From the NCBI GenBank assembly GCA_903851415.1, contig CAINOE010000019.1:1-64000 (forward strand): a stretch of 64,000 nucleotides of DNA. Reading direction: 5' to 3'. The translations under genes and the position numbers were made by a program. Origin of the DNA: an uncultured Rhodopila sp. (GTDB taxonomy: Bacteria; Pseudomonadota; Alphaproteobacteria; Acetobacterales; Acetobacteraceae). Positions 32,904 to 41,181 of this stretch are shown here, one piece after another. The notes beneath the pieces were generated by a model. The model worked only from the letters and a program-made list of their open reading frames with translations. It did no database searches and was not told where the DNA came from. The number at the start of each line of letters is the position of its first letter. Position 1 is the first letter of the stretch.

Positions 32904-34319
32904 ATGGCCGATCCGGATGCCGCCGCCGTCAACGCGCTTCGCCTCATCGGCCCTGATCCGGCGAACTGGGTGGCCGATCGGCCGGGGGTCGACCATAACG
33001 TGGTTCTGGTGGGGGGCGGACAGACCGGTTCGGCGCTGTCGTTCGCGCTGCGCCGCGCCGGCATCGGCAAGGTTTCGGTGATCGATGCGGCGGACGACGA
33101 AACCAGCGCCGGTGTCTGGCTGACCGCGGCGCGGATGAACCTGCTGCGCACTCCGAAGTCCCTGGTAGGGCCGGAACTCGGCATCCCGGCGCTGAGCTTC
33201 CAGGCGTGGCATGAAGCGCGCCATGGGCAATCGGCGTACGCCGCGATCGATCGCATCCCGCGCCTGCTGTGGGCCGAGTATTTGAGCTGGTACCGGCATT
33301 TCCTGAAAATTCCCGTGCGCTACCGCACGAAATTGTTGCGCATCGAACCGGCGGACGGGCTGTTCCGCCTGCACCTGGAGATCGAGGGTCAGCCCGCGAT
33401 CGAAACCGCCCGCAAGATCGTGCTCGCCACCGGGTTTACCGGCAATGGCGGTCCGTATATTCCGCCGGTGCTGTCGGCCCTGCCCCGGACCGTGCTGGCG
33501 CATACGCAGGACCGCATCGAATTCGCCGCGCTGCGCGGCAAGACCGTCGCCGTGATCGGGGCCGCCGCCGCGGCGTTCGATGCGGCCGGCGTCGCGCTGG
33601 AGAACGGCGCCGCCGCGGTGCATCTGTTCGCGCGGCGGCCGCATATTGCGTCGGTTCCGATCACCCGGGTGCGGGGGTATCCGGGGGCGTATGACAATTA
33701 CCGGCAGTTGCCGGACGCGATCCGCTGGCACCAGGCGATCCGCTTCCGCCGCACGGGATCCAACCCGACCATCGACGCGATCCAGCGCGCGGTGGCTTTC
33801 CCGAACTTCCATCTGCATCTCGCCGCCCCCTGGCACGATGCCCGGGTGGAGGGTCGCGAGGTCGTTGCCTACGCCGCCGACGGGACGTTCCACTTTGATT
33901 TCGTCATCGCCGGCACCGGGTATTTCGTGGACCCCGGGGTGCGGCCGGAGATCGCCGGCTTCGCGAACAAGATCCTGCTGTGGCGCGACCGCTATGCGCC
34001 GCCCGCGGATGAGCAGGATGCGTTCCTCGGCAGCCATCCGTATCTGGGAGAGGCGCACGAATACCTGGAGAAGCTCCCCGGCGAGGCGCCGTATCTGCGC
34101 GACATCCATGTTCACAACCCGGCCGGCTTTGTCAGCTTCGGATTGCCCATCGGCGATGTGCCGAGCATGCGGCGGGACATCCCGCTGGTGACGGCGCGGA
34201 TCAGCCGGGACTTGTTCCTGGCCGATATCGACAGCCATGAACAGCGGATCACCGGGTCGATCGCGGCGGATTTCCCGGAGGAGATCTATGCGTCGGCCGT
34301 TTGGAAAGGGGCGCGATAG
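32904..34319 (+). CDS. FAD-dependent oxidoreductase (flavin monooxygenase-like)
   Basis: This 471-aa two-dinucleotide-binding protein has FAD motif VVLVGGGQTGSALSFAL (near 33-49) and a second glycine motif VAVIGAAAAAFDAAGVAL (near 215-232). The central LATGFTGNGGPYIP segment (near 174-187) and the LERR-type loops resemble flavin-containing monooxygenases. Two such FAD proteins bracket this sulfur island. The substrate is unknown; N- or S-oxygenation is plausible. It is divergent from the binding-protein gene. Confidence 0.8.
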   Translation: MADPDAAAVNALRLIGPDPANWVADRPGVDHNVVLVGGGQTGSALSFALRRAGIGKVSVIDAADDETSAGVWLTAARMNLLRTPKSLVGPELGIPALSFQAWHEARHGQSAYAAIDRIPRLLWAEYLSWYRHFLKIPVRYRTKLLRIEPADGLFRLHLEIEGQPAIETARKIVLATGFTGNGGPYIPPVLSALPRTVLAHTQDRIEFAALRGKTVAVIGAAAAAFDAAGVALENGAAAVHLFARRPHIASVPITRVRGYPGAYDNYRQLPDAIRWHQAIRFRRTGSNPTIDAIQRAVAFPNFHLHLAAPWHDARVEGREVVAYAADGTFHFDFVIAGTGYFVDPGVRPEIAGFANKILLWRDRYAPPADEQDAFLGSHPYLGEAHEYLEKLPGEAPYLRDIHVHNPAGFVSFGLPIGDVPSMRRDIPLVTARISRDLFLADIDSHEQRITGSIAADFPEEIYASAVWKGAR

Positions 34320-34330
34320 GCCTCAAAACC

Positions 34331-34407
34331 GTCATGGCCCGGCTCGTCCGGGCCACCTATGCCAGCACCCTGCCGCGATAGGTGGCCCGGACACGCCGGG
34401 CCATGAC
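34331..34407. repeat. Palindromic GGCCCGG element, long form
   Basis: A 29-bp inverted repeat (34331-34359 with 34379-34407) with two central mismatches and a 19-nt loop belongs to the same family as 28132 and 37127. It separates the FAD oxidoreductase from the tra genes. Confidence 0.85.
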
Positions 34408-34519
34408 GATTACACAACGATGCCTCCACCGTTGCGGTCATCGCCGCTTGCCCGAAACGCCCAACTCCGCCTATCTTCGCGCAATACCGCTGGCGACCGC
34501 ACATGGAGCCCGAGAACAA

Positions 34520-34897
34520 ATGGCCGGCAAGTCCCGGGCGCGATGGGGCGACGGACGCATCGAAGTGTCCGCCAAGTGGGCGGATATCAGCGACGCCCTC
34601 GCCCAAAAATGGCCGCTGACCCGCATCTACGATCAGCACATCGACCAGACCAGGATCGGCTACAGCCAGTTCCGCAGGCTGGTGCACGACCGCCTCGAAT
34701 CCGAGCGGTCCGCCATGGCATCATCGTCCGCCGCCAGCCCCGCTTCGCCGGCGGACGCCGTCCAGCCAATACGCTCGATTTTGGGAACCGCGCATGTCAG
34801 ACACGATCAGGCCCGCAGAACCTTCGACTACGACCCGGCGGACAAAGCCGCGGACCGCGACAGGCTCATCGGCCGCGGCGGCAACCGAGGCGGCTAA
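34520..34897 (+). CDS. traK: TraK-like conjugal transfer protein
   Basis: This 125-aa protein starts at Met 34520 (MAGKSRARWG). It precedes traL and traM in IncP order; in IncP plasmids TraK binds oriT and wraps the DNA to assist the relaxosome. The basic N-terminus and the helical block EVSAKWADISDALAQKWPLT agree with the family; the C-terminal half is Ser/Ala-rich. It overlaps traL by about 100 nt. No oriT, relaxase (TraI) or mating-pair genes are seen nearby, so it is a fragment of a transfer system. Confidence 0.6.
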   Translation: MAGKSRARWGDGRIEVSAKWADISDALAQKWPLTRIYDQHIDQTRIGYSQFRRLVHDRLESERSAMASSSAASPASPADAVQPIRSILGTAHVRHDQARRTFDYDPADKAADRDRLIGRGGNRGG

Positions 34898-35627
34898 GCG
34901 GCGCGATGTCCACTGCGTCATGCAGGGCAAGGGCGGTGTCGGCAAAAGCTTCATCGCCTCCCTGCTGATCCAGTGGCACCAGGCGAACAACCTGCCGGTG
35001 ATGGCGTTCGACACCGACCCGATCAACCGTACGCTCAGCGCGTTCCCCGCGCTGGCGGCCACGCCGATACGGCTGCTCAACGAGGACAAGATCAATACGG
35101 ATGGCGTGGATGGCCTGATCGAGGCGGCGGTGACCGGGGCCGCGGCCTCCGTCATCGACAACGGCGCCGCCAGCTTCCTGCCGATGGCGCGCTATCTCGT
35201 CAGCAACGACATCGCATCGATCCTGGAACAATATAACCGGCGCCTGGTGCTGCACACCGTTGTCGTCGGCGGACAGGTGGCGCTGGATACGCTGCGCGGC
35301 ATGGCCGCCCTGCTCGGGCAGTTTCCCACCTCGGTTCCGGTCGTCGTCTGGGTGAACGCGTATAACGGGCCGTTCGAGGCGGACGGACTGACCTTTGAGG
35401 AGACGCGAGCCTACCAGGACAACAAGGCGCGGATCGCAGGCGTGGTGCACCTGGCACCGCTGGACCCGCTGACCCACGGCCGGGACGTGGCCACCATGCT
35501 GGCGCGTCAGGTCGTGTTCGACGAGGCGATCGCCAGTCCGGATTTCCGGATCGTCGCCAAGTCCAGGCTATCCCAGGTGCGCCGGGCGGTCTTCGACCAG
35601 CTCGACGCCGTCATGCGGTCGATCTGA
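34794..35627 (+). CDS. traL: TraL-like P-loop protein
   Basis: This 277-aa ParA/MinD-type ATPase-like protein clearly matches IncP TraL in order and motifs: QGKGGVGKSFIASLLIQW (44-61; Walker A), DTDP near 73, VIDNGAASFLPM (about 118-129) and GGQVALDTLRGMA (about 152-164). The N-terminal 42 residues extend beyond the usual start; no in-frame ATG or GTG lies nearer the motif than Met 34920. It is placed between traK and traM. The function in transfer is poorly defined. Confidence 0.85.
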   Translation: MSDTIRPAEPSTTTRRTKPRTATGSSAAAATEAAKRRDVHCVMQGKGGVGKSFIASLLIQWHQANNLPVMAFDTDPINRTLSAFPALAATPIRLLNEDKINTDGVDGLIEAAVTGAAASVIDNGAASFLPMARYLVSNDIASILEQYNRRLVLHTVVVGGQVALDTLRGMAALLGQFPTSVPVVVWVNAYNGPFEADGLTFEETRAYQDNKARIAGVVHLAPLDPLTHGRDVATMLARQVVFDEAIASPDFRIVAKSRLSQVRRAVFDQLDAVMRSI

Positions 35628-35630
35628 CCG

Positions 35631-36053
35631 ATGGACCGGGAAACCCTGATCGGCATCGTCGAGAAGAAGCATCATTTCCGGATCGATCCGAACGATCCGG
35701 TTTTCGTTCTGGCGACGATCTCGGAAGTCATCCTGCAGGAGGCGCGGGAGGATCTGCAAAAGATCGTCGCCGAAGCGCTGACCCGGACCGCTGCGGCCAA
35801 CGCGCAAACGGAAGCCGGGGCGCGGGAAAAGGCCGAGGCGATCGTTACCAAGGCCGGCGAATGGGCGGCGGAGCGGATCACGCAGGCGGGCGAAACCGCG
35901 GCGACGAGACTCCTGACCGATGCGCAGAAGTTGCAGGTCCAGTCCGCCATCGCCTCGCAGCGCATCTGGCGGGCGACGATGGCCGCCGTGGTGTGCTCCC
36001 TGGCGGCGCTGGCGGCGGCGGTGAGCGCACTCGTGAGACTGTGGTTCGGCTAA
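35631..36053 (+). CDS. traM: TraM-like conjugal transfer protein
   Basis: This 140-aa protein starts at ATG 35631, 3 nt after the traL stop. It has a helical coiled-coil body (about 30-105) and a C-terminal hydrophobic anchor (about 112-137). Order and overall build match IncP TraM, which follows TraL. It closes a three-gene traKLM block with no other conjugation genes nearby, suggesting a relic of an integrated element. Confidence 0.75.
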   Translation: MDRETLIGIVEKKHHFRIDPNDPVFVLATISEVILQEAREDLQKIVAEALTRTAAANAQTEAGAREKAEAIVTKAGEWAAERITQAGETAATRLLTDAQKLQVQSAIASQRIWRATMAAVVCSLAALAAAVSALVRLWFG

Positions 36054-36207
36054 AGCAGGCGGCTCCGCGACATCCGTCCGACAGTGCCGATTGTCGGATT
36101 GTTATATTCCGAACACCCGATTCCCGCCATGCCCGCCATTCTGCGCTGTATGGGTTGTGGCATAGCGTTTGCTGAGAACCCCGGGGCACGCAACCGGGAG
36201 AGCCACG

Positions 36208-37113
36208 ATGTCGGTGCAGGAACGCCTGTCAGCCTCCATCGCCAAACGCGCCTACATGGCGTCGTATCGCGAGACGGACGCAGGTCAGTCTCCGGGGCGG
36301 CCGGCGGCGCTGGTGCTGGGAACCGGGGACATCGCCTCCGCGATCGGGCGGGAGCTGTTCGATCTCGGCTGGGCCGTGGTGTTGCTGCGCGATCATGCGG
36401 TCCCGGTGCTGCGGCGCGGCATGGCGTTCGACGATGCGCTGGAGAGCGGTGCCGCCGAACTGGATGGGGTGAAGGCGGTCGCGGCGGCATCGGCGGATGC
36501 CCTGCCGGGGCTGCTGCGGGCGCGCCGCGGGGTGGTGGTGGCGAACCTCGATACCGCCGTGGCCGCCGCTTCCTGTGGGGAGGCGCCGGCCGCCATGATC
36601 GATGCGCGGATGCGGAAATACGCCATGCCGGCCGACATCCGCCCGCTTGCCGCCTGCACCGTCGGCGTCGGACCGGGTTTCGTGGCCGGGGGCAATGTCC
36701 ACCTCGCGATCGAAACGCTGCCCGGGCAGGAGGGCGATGTGGTGACCCGGGGCACCACGGCGAACCCCACCGGGAAGGCCGTGCCGCTGGGCGGCGCGGG
36801 GTCAGAACGTTTCGTTTATGCGCCGATCGCCGGGCCGTGGCAGCCGGGGGTTCCACTTGGGACGTGGCTGGAGGCCGGCCGGACAATCGGGACACTGGGA
36901 GGCGAACCCGTCTGCGCCCCCATAGCCGGCTGCGTGCGGGGGATGGTGCGGGCCGCCCCTGGCGGAGTTGCGCGCGGCAGCAAGCTGATGGAGATCGACC
37001 CCCGCCCGGACGCCACCTACATCGGCGTGCCGCCGCGTGCCCGCCGCATCGCCGCGGGCGTGGAAACCGCCCTCGCCCCCCTGACGCTGAGCCGGATCGT
37101 CGCGCGCGCCTGA
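36208..37113 (+). CDS. XdhC/EF2563 (YqeB)-family molybdenum-enzyme accessory protein
   Basis: This 301-aa protein starts at ATG 36208 behind GGGAG. It resembles the EF2563/YqeB branch of XdhC-like proteins, which assist maturation of molybdenum hydroxylases. Visible features are the Rossmann motif VLGTGDIASAIGRELFDLGW (near 36-55) and a glycine-rich GVGPGFVAGGNVHLAIET region (near 152-169). It leads a run of molybdenum-related genes. The selenium link of the founding family is not evident here. Confidence 0.75.
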   Translation: MSVQERLSASIAKRAYMASYRETDAGQSPGRPAALVLGTGDIASAIGRELFDLGWAVVLLRDHAVPVLRRGMAFDDALESGAAELDGVKAVAAASADALPGLLRARRGVVVANLDTAVAAASCGEAPAAMIDARMRKYAMPADIRPLAACTVGVGPGFVAGGNVHLAIETLPGQEGDVVTRGTTANPTGKAVPLGGAGSERFVYAPIAGPWQPGVPLGTWLEAGRTIGTLGGEPVCAPIAGCVRGMVRAAPGGVARGSKLMEIDPRPDATYIGVPPRARRIAAGVETALAPLTLSRIVARA

Positions 37114-37126
37114 GTAGCCCATCCGT

Positions 37127-37198
37127 CACGGCCCGGCTTGTCCGGGCCACCTCTCGCCGCGCGTGCTGGAAGAGGTGGCCCGGACAAGCCGGGCCATG
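37127..37198. repeat. Palindromic GGCCCGG element, long form
   Basis: A 28-bp inverted repeat (37127-37154 with 37171-37198) with a 16-nt loop and the same GGCCCGGCTTGTCCGGGCC core as the copies at 28132 and 34331. It lies between the convergent XdhC-like and DUF2478 genes. Confidence 0.85.
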
Positions 37199-37232
37199 CC
37201 GTTTTGCGGACGCGATGAGCGGTCGCGCCGTC

Positions 37233-37814
37233 TCAGGCCCTTTCCGCCGCGGCGTTCACGCCCAGAACGACATCTTCCGCCCAGTCGGCGATCGCCATCG
37301 GCGACGGCAACAGCAACGGCGCGGGACCGCCGAGAAAGCCTTCGAGATCGTCCAGTAATGAATACCGCAGCGGGATAACCACCGCGGCACCGGAACAGAT
37401 GGCGTCGGCGATTTCCGCCCGCATGCCGCTGCCGTCCGCCTCGGCGTTGCCGAAGCGGCTGACCAGGATGACGTCCGCACCGGACCCGACCGCGCGCTGC
37501 AGCAGGCAGGCTGACCGCGCCAGGGCATCCGGGTCGAGCATGCACGCCACCGCCCCCGGGCCGCGCGGCTGATCGAGGCGGATCGTCTGGCCGGTCGAGA
37601 TATCCTCCACCCACATGCTGCGCTTGCCGTTCGGCAGCCGCTCCCCGAACCGCTGCAGCAGGCCGGCGACGGAGAGTCCCTGCGCCCGGATCAGGTCGAT
37701 CGAGGCGGCCAGGATTGGATCGACTTCGAGCGTCTTGTCGTACAGCAGGACGCCGACCTTGGCAGCCGGGTCCAGGCTAGAAAACGGGTCGCTGGTGGTC
37801 ATCAGAAGGTTCAT
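37233..37814 (-). CDS. DUF2478 domain protein (molybdenum-associated)
   Basis: This protein of about 193 aa starts at Met 37814 (MNLLMTTSDP); a longer upstream frame reads into unrelated sequence. It matches DUF2478 in the VGVLLYDK opening, the EDISTGQTIRLDQPRGPGA segment and DVILVSRFGNAEADGSGMR (near 117-135). DUF2478 proteins cluster with molybdate transport and molybdenum-enzyme genes and may be nucleotide-binding. It is convergent with the XdhC-like gene. Confidence 0.78.
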   Translation of the reverse strand: MNLLMTTSDPFSSLDPAAKVGVLLYDKTLEVDPILAASIDLIRAQGLSVAGLLQRFGERLPNGKRSMWVEDISTGQTIRLDQPRGPGAVACMLDPDALARSACLLQRAVGSGADVILVSRFGNAEADGSGMRAEIADAICSGAAVVIPLRYSLLDDLEGFLGGPAPLLLPSPMAIADWAEDVVLGVNAAAERA

Positions 37815-38010
37815 GGTGAGCCGATCCTCGCACGATGTCCGGAGGCGCTCGGGCCGGCGCGACACCGGTGTGAGTTTTTGGGCCCGCATTGAGCCCGCGT
37901 GCAAAAATTATGCCGCCGTGCGGCCGATGTTTGGCGCATTGTTGACCGGCCCACGGAAAGTTCAAAACGCGCAGCGTTGCCCGGCCGATCGGCGTTGTTG
38001 TAGTCAGTCC

Positions 38011-38019
38011 AACATAACG
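38011..38019. promoter_or_regulatory. ModE-like half-site
   Basis: AACATAACG at 38011-38019 is the exact complement of the CGTTATGTT half of the candidate ModE box at 41120. It lies 22 nt before the ATG of a molybdopterin-fold gene. The left half of this box is degenerate. Confidence 0.35.
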
Positions 38020-38040
38020 CTGCATGCGGGGCCGGGGATA

Positions 38041-39054
38041 ATGACGTATCATGCTACAATAAAAGATCTCCTGCCGTACCTCTACACCGTTGAGACCAAC
38101 CTTGCCGGCATCCTCGATGATTGCGGCTATCAGTTCGCGCCGGTGCTGATCGCCGGCCAGGTGGGCGATCCCGGTATCTACAATCTGCCATCGACCACAC
38201 CGGTCACCACGGAAAGCGTAACGTACCTGGCCTCGGGCGTTCCGGTCAGCGATACCTACACCGGAACGACCCTGTGGGATCTGCTGAACTATGCAGGCGG
38301 CGTCACGACAACGACGGCGAAGAACGACATTCTCAGCAAGTATGTCATCGCCACCGGCTCCGACGGCTACCAGGCGGTGTTTTCCCCGGGAGAGATCGAT
38401 CCGTCGTTCGGCAATCAACCCGTTCTCGTCGCTTATTCGGATACCGCCGGCCAGCTTGGCCCGAACGGCAGCGACGGACTGGCGCGGGTCGTGGTGCCGG
38501 GCGACATCGCGGGCGGGCGTTACGTTTCGGATCTGGTCAGCCTGAAGGTGGAGAGCCTGCCGGAGCCCGGTCCCGGTGGCGCGGGAGGCATTTCGCCGCA
38601 GGCGACCCTGTCGGGCGCGGTGGCGGACCCGACGATCGTCACGCCGGAAACCCTGATCGCGCTGAACCAGTCGACCACCGAAACGGCGACCTATCTGGCG
38701 GGGGGAACCCCGGTCACCGACACCTATACCGGCGTGTCGCTATGGACGCTGATCCAGGACGCCGGGCTGCTGACCGACCCGGCGGTCAAGAACGATCTGC
38801 TCGGCTTCGCGGTGGTTGCGACGGGCAGCGACGGATACCGCGCGATCATTTCGTTGGGCGAAATCGCGCCGAATTTCGGCAACCAGCCGGACCTGGTGGC
38901 TTATTCCGACACCGGCGGCCAACTCGGACCGGGCGGCGCGGACGGGGCGCTGCGGCTGATCGTTCCGGGCGACGCGGCGGGCGGCCGTTACGTTTCCAAT
39001 CTGGTCAGCCTGCAGGTGATCGATGCGACGGCCGCGGCGCACCTGTCTTCCTGA
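38041..39054 (+). CDS. Protein with duplicated molybdopterin-oxidoreductase-like domain
   Basis: This 337-aa protein starts at ATG 38041 and has no signal peptide. It contains two similar domains of about 135 residues (about 45-175 and 190-330), each with TYTGxxLWxLL, KNDILSKYV/KNDLLGFAV, GSDGYxAxxSxGEI, FGNQPxLVAYSD and a closing GRYVSxLVSLxV. The blocks resemble a short version of the sulfite-oxidase/YedY molybdopterin-binding fold. No obvious pterin-anchoring Cys was found in either copy, so it may bind something other than the cofactor. The gene at 40154 encodes a relative. Confidence 0.7.
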   Translation: MTYHATIKDLLPYLYTVETNLAGILDDCGYQFAPVLIAGQVGDPGIYNLPSTTPVTTESVTYLASGVPVSDTYTGTTLWDLLNYAGGVTTTTAKNDILSKYVIATGSDGYQAVFSPGEIDPSFGNQPVLVAYSDTAGQLGPNGSDGLARVVVPGDIAGGRYVSDLVSLKVESLPEPGPGGAGGISPQATLSGAVADPTIVTPETLIALNQSTTETATYLAGGTPVTDTYTGVSLWTLIQDAGLLTDPAVKNDLLGFAVVATGSDGYRAIISLGEIAPNFGNQPDLVAYSDTGGQLGPGGADGALRLIVPGDAAGGRYVSNLVSLQVIDATAAAHLSS

Positions 39055-39057
39055 CGG

Positions 39058-40068
39058 CTACAGCCCGGTTGTCAGCACCATGCGGAACCGGGCCGCGCCG
39101 CTCATCATCCGCTCGTAGGCCTCGGGCGCGTGCTCCAGCGGCATCGTCTCGATCATTGGACGGATGCCCGTCAGCGCGCTGAACCCCATCGTATCCTCGG
39201 AATCGATCGACGTGCCCGAGGGCCAGCCCTGAACCGAGCGCCGCTGCGGGATGAGCGCCAACGGCGGCACCTCGATCGGCTCCATTGAGGCCCCGACAAC
39301 GACCAGCCTGCCATCGACGCCAAGGCCGCCGATGGCGGCGCTCATGGCTTTCGGGCTGGTCACAGTGGCGAGGATCACGCGCGCGCCGCCCAACTTCGTC
39401 AGCTCGCCGGCCACATCAGCCGTATTGCTATCGAGATAAACCCGCGCACCGAGCTGCCGCGCCAGGGGTTCCTTGTCCGCGCCTCGCGCAATCGCGACGG
39501 TGCGGCAGCCCATTTTGGCAGCGAACTGAACGCCGAGATGCCCCAATCCGCCGATGCCCAGGATGGCAACGAGATCGCCGGCCCTCAGGCCGCTGTGGCG
39601 CAACGCGTTGAAGGTGGTGATGCCGGCGCACAGCAGCGGAGCGGCTTCGGCCGGCGTCAGCTCATCCGGCACGGCGGCCAGCGCCTCGAACGGCGCGATC
39701 ATGTAATCGGCATAGCCGCCGTCATAGGTAATACCGGGGATCTGGCCGTTTACGCAGGTAATGAAATCGCCCCGCCGGCAGGACGTGCAATGCCCGCAAT
39801 GGCCGCCGTGCCAGCCAACGCCGGCGCGTTGGCCGGGCTGCCAGTCGGGCACGTCCGGGCCGATTGCGTCGATGACGCCAACGACTTCATGCCCCGGCAC
39901 GCGCGGAAACCGGATGCCGGGGAAAGCGCCCAGCTTGGTGAACGAGTCGCTGTGACAGACTCCGCAGGCCTGCACCTTGATTCGGACGTGGCGTGCGGGA
40001 GGATCGGGAATGGCGCGCTCGACGAGTTCGAAGGGGCCGTTCGCGCTGGTAACCTGTACTGCTCGCAT
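39058..40068 (-). CDS. Zinc-dependent alcohol dehydrogenase
   Basis: This 336-aa MDR-family dehydrogenase starts at Met 40068 (MRAVQVTS); ATG 40083 would add five residues. The catalytic zinc binds Cys in CGVCHSD and His in GHEVVG; the structural zinc site is CGHCTSCRRGDFITC. The NAD(P) fold is GIGGLGHLGVQFA. It resembles AdhA-type ADHs acting on small primary alcohols and aldehydes. It lies opposite the molybdopterin-like gene, with the convergent stops 4 nt apart. Confidence 0.9.
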   Translation of the reverse strand: MRAVQVTSANGPFELVERAIPDPPARHVRIKVQACGVCHSDSFTKLGAFPGIRFPRVPGHEVVGVIDAIGPDVPDWQPGQRAGVGWHGGHCGHCTSCRRGDFITCVNGQIPGITYDGGYADYMIAPFEALAAVPDELTPAEAAPLLCAGITTFNALRHSGLRAGDLVAILGIGGLGHLGVQFAAKMGCRTVAIARGADKEPLARQLGARVYLDSNTADVAGELTKLGGARVILATVTSPKAMSAAIGGLGVDGRLVVVGASMEPIEVPPLALIPQRRSVQGWPSGTSIDSEDTMGFSALTGIRPMIETMPLEHAPEAYERMMSGAARFRMVLTTGL

Positions 40069-40153
40069 TGGGGGCAACTCCAAGACCCGAGGTTAATCCG
40101 GAGTTAGTTGGGGGTAATGACAGGGCGTTCCAGGGAAACCTTCGTGAGCTGTC

Positions 40154-41107
40154 TCATCTCGCGCGCCGGAACCAGCCGAGCAGCCCCAGCCCCGCGGCAA
40201 GCAGCGTCAACGATGCCGGCTCCGGAACGTCCGAGACGATGATCGCATCGACGTTGGATACCCAGCGCCCGTGCTTGTTGTCGCCGGGCAGGATGGTCCG
40301 GGCCACGCCGTCGCCCGGAAAGTCGGTGCCGGTATCGGCGTACGGAAGCAGATCACCCGCGTTGCCATTCAGGCTCGGGTCGAGTTCCGCGAGCGAATAG
40401 ACGACTTCGTAACCGTCGGTCGCCTGCGCCACGACGATCTGGCCCGTGACATTGCTGTCGCCGGAATTGATGAACGAGAACAGCGGCACGCCCGTATAGG
40501 TGTCGCCGGAGACCGTTTTGGTCACCGATGTGAAATCCGCGATCAGGTCCGCGGCGGAGTAGGTCCCCGGCCTGCTGACCGTGCCGGAAAGCTGCACGCC
40601 GGTGGACACGCCGCTGCCGCCGGAGGGCAGCGCCGGGACCGCCATCAGTTGCAGGCTGGTCAGATTCGTCAGGTCGCGGCCGGGCGCGCCGGTCACGACA
40701 AGTTCCGGCGTCGCGAGCGCGCTTCCGCCGTTGTGCTGATACGCGATGAAAGCCGAGGTCGTGCCGAAGTTCGGATCGACTTCACCCAACGAAACGACCG
40801 ACTGCTGGCCCGTGGCACTCGTGCCAACGACGTAATAGCGCAGGATCGCATTCTTGCTGTTGTCGCCAGCCGGGGTGCTGGTGAGGACACCGCCGGTGCC
40901 GCCACCCAGCAAGCCCCAGAGCGACACGCCCGTCAGGCTTCCGTCCGTGGCTGTGCCGTCGCTGACACCGGCCGCTTCCAGAGCCGAAATCGAATAGCTG
41001 CCGGCGTTGCTGTCAGGCCCGGACAGGGCGACATCGGCGCGTGCCGGGCCGCCCGCCAGGCCGATCAACACGCCGGCCGCCGCTGTCATGACAAATGCCG
41101 GACGCAT
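40154..41107 (-). CDS. PEP-CTERM protein with duplicated molybdopterin-like domain
   Basis: This 317-aa secreted protein has a signal peptide (through PARA-DV), two copies of the same domain as the protein at 38041 (about 26-160 and 170-290, with DxYTGVPLFSF, GYEVVYSLAELDP, GRWVSN), then a PEP-CTERM sorting tag VPEPASLTLLAAGLGLL ending in FRRAR. The tag predicts transfer to the cell surface or exopolysaccharide by an EpsH/exosortase. The promoter holds a ModE-like box, so molybdate control is likely. Confidence 0.82.
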   Translation of the reverse strand: MRPAFVMTAAAGVLIGLAGGPARADVALSGPDSNAGSYSISALEAAGVSDGTATDGSLTGVSLWGLLGGGTGGVLTSTPAGDNSKNAILRYYVVGTSATGQQSVVSLGEVDPNFGTTSAFIAYQHNGGSALATPELVVTGAPGRDLTNLTSLQLMAVPALPSGGSGVSTGVQLSGTVSRPGTYSAADLIADFTSVTKTVSGDTYTGVPLFSFINSGDSNVTGQIVVAQATDGYEVVYSLAELDPSLNGNAGDLLPYADTGTDFPGDGVARTILPGDNKHGRWVSNVDAIIVSDVPEPASLTLLAAGLGLLGWFRRAR

Positions 41108-41119
41108 GGGAACCCCAAT

Positions 41120-41143
41120 CGTTATGTTTCCTGAAACACAACG
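41120..41143 (-). promoter_or_regulatory. Candidate ModE box
   Basis: CGTTATGTT (41120-41128) and AACACAACG (41135-41143) are separated by 6 nt. The 9-6-9 layout and sequence match the E. coli ModE site at modA (CGTTATATT and TACATAACG halves). It starts 13 nt upstream of the PEP-CTERM gene start and a modE gene lies 3.5 kb away. Confidence 0.6.
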
Positions 41144-41181
41144 ATACGAGTGCCCCGGCGGTTGTCAATGCCCCCCGGCGG

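Noticed and set aside
23831..37198. Palindromic repeats as a CRISPR array
   Set aside because: Copies are single, kilobases apart and have no regular spacers.
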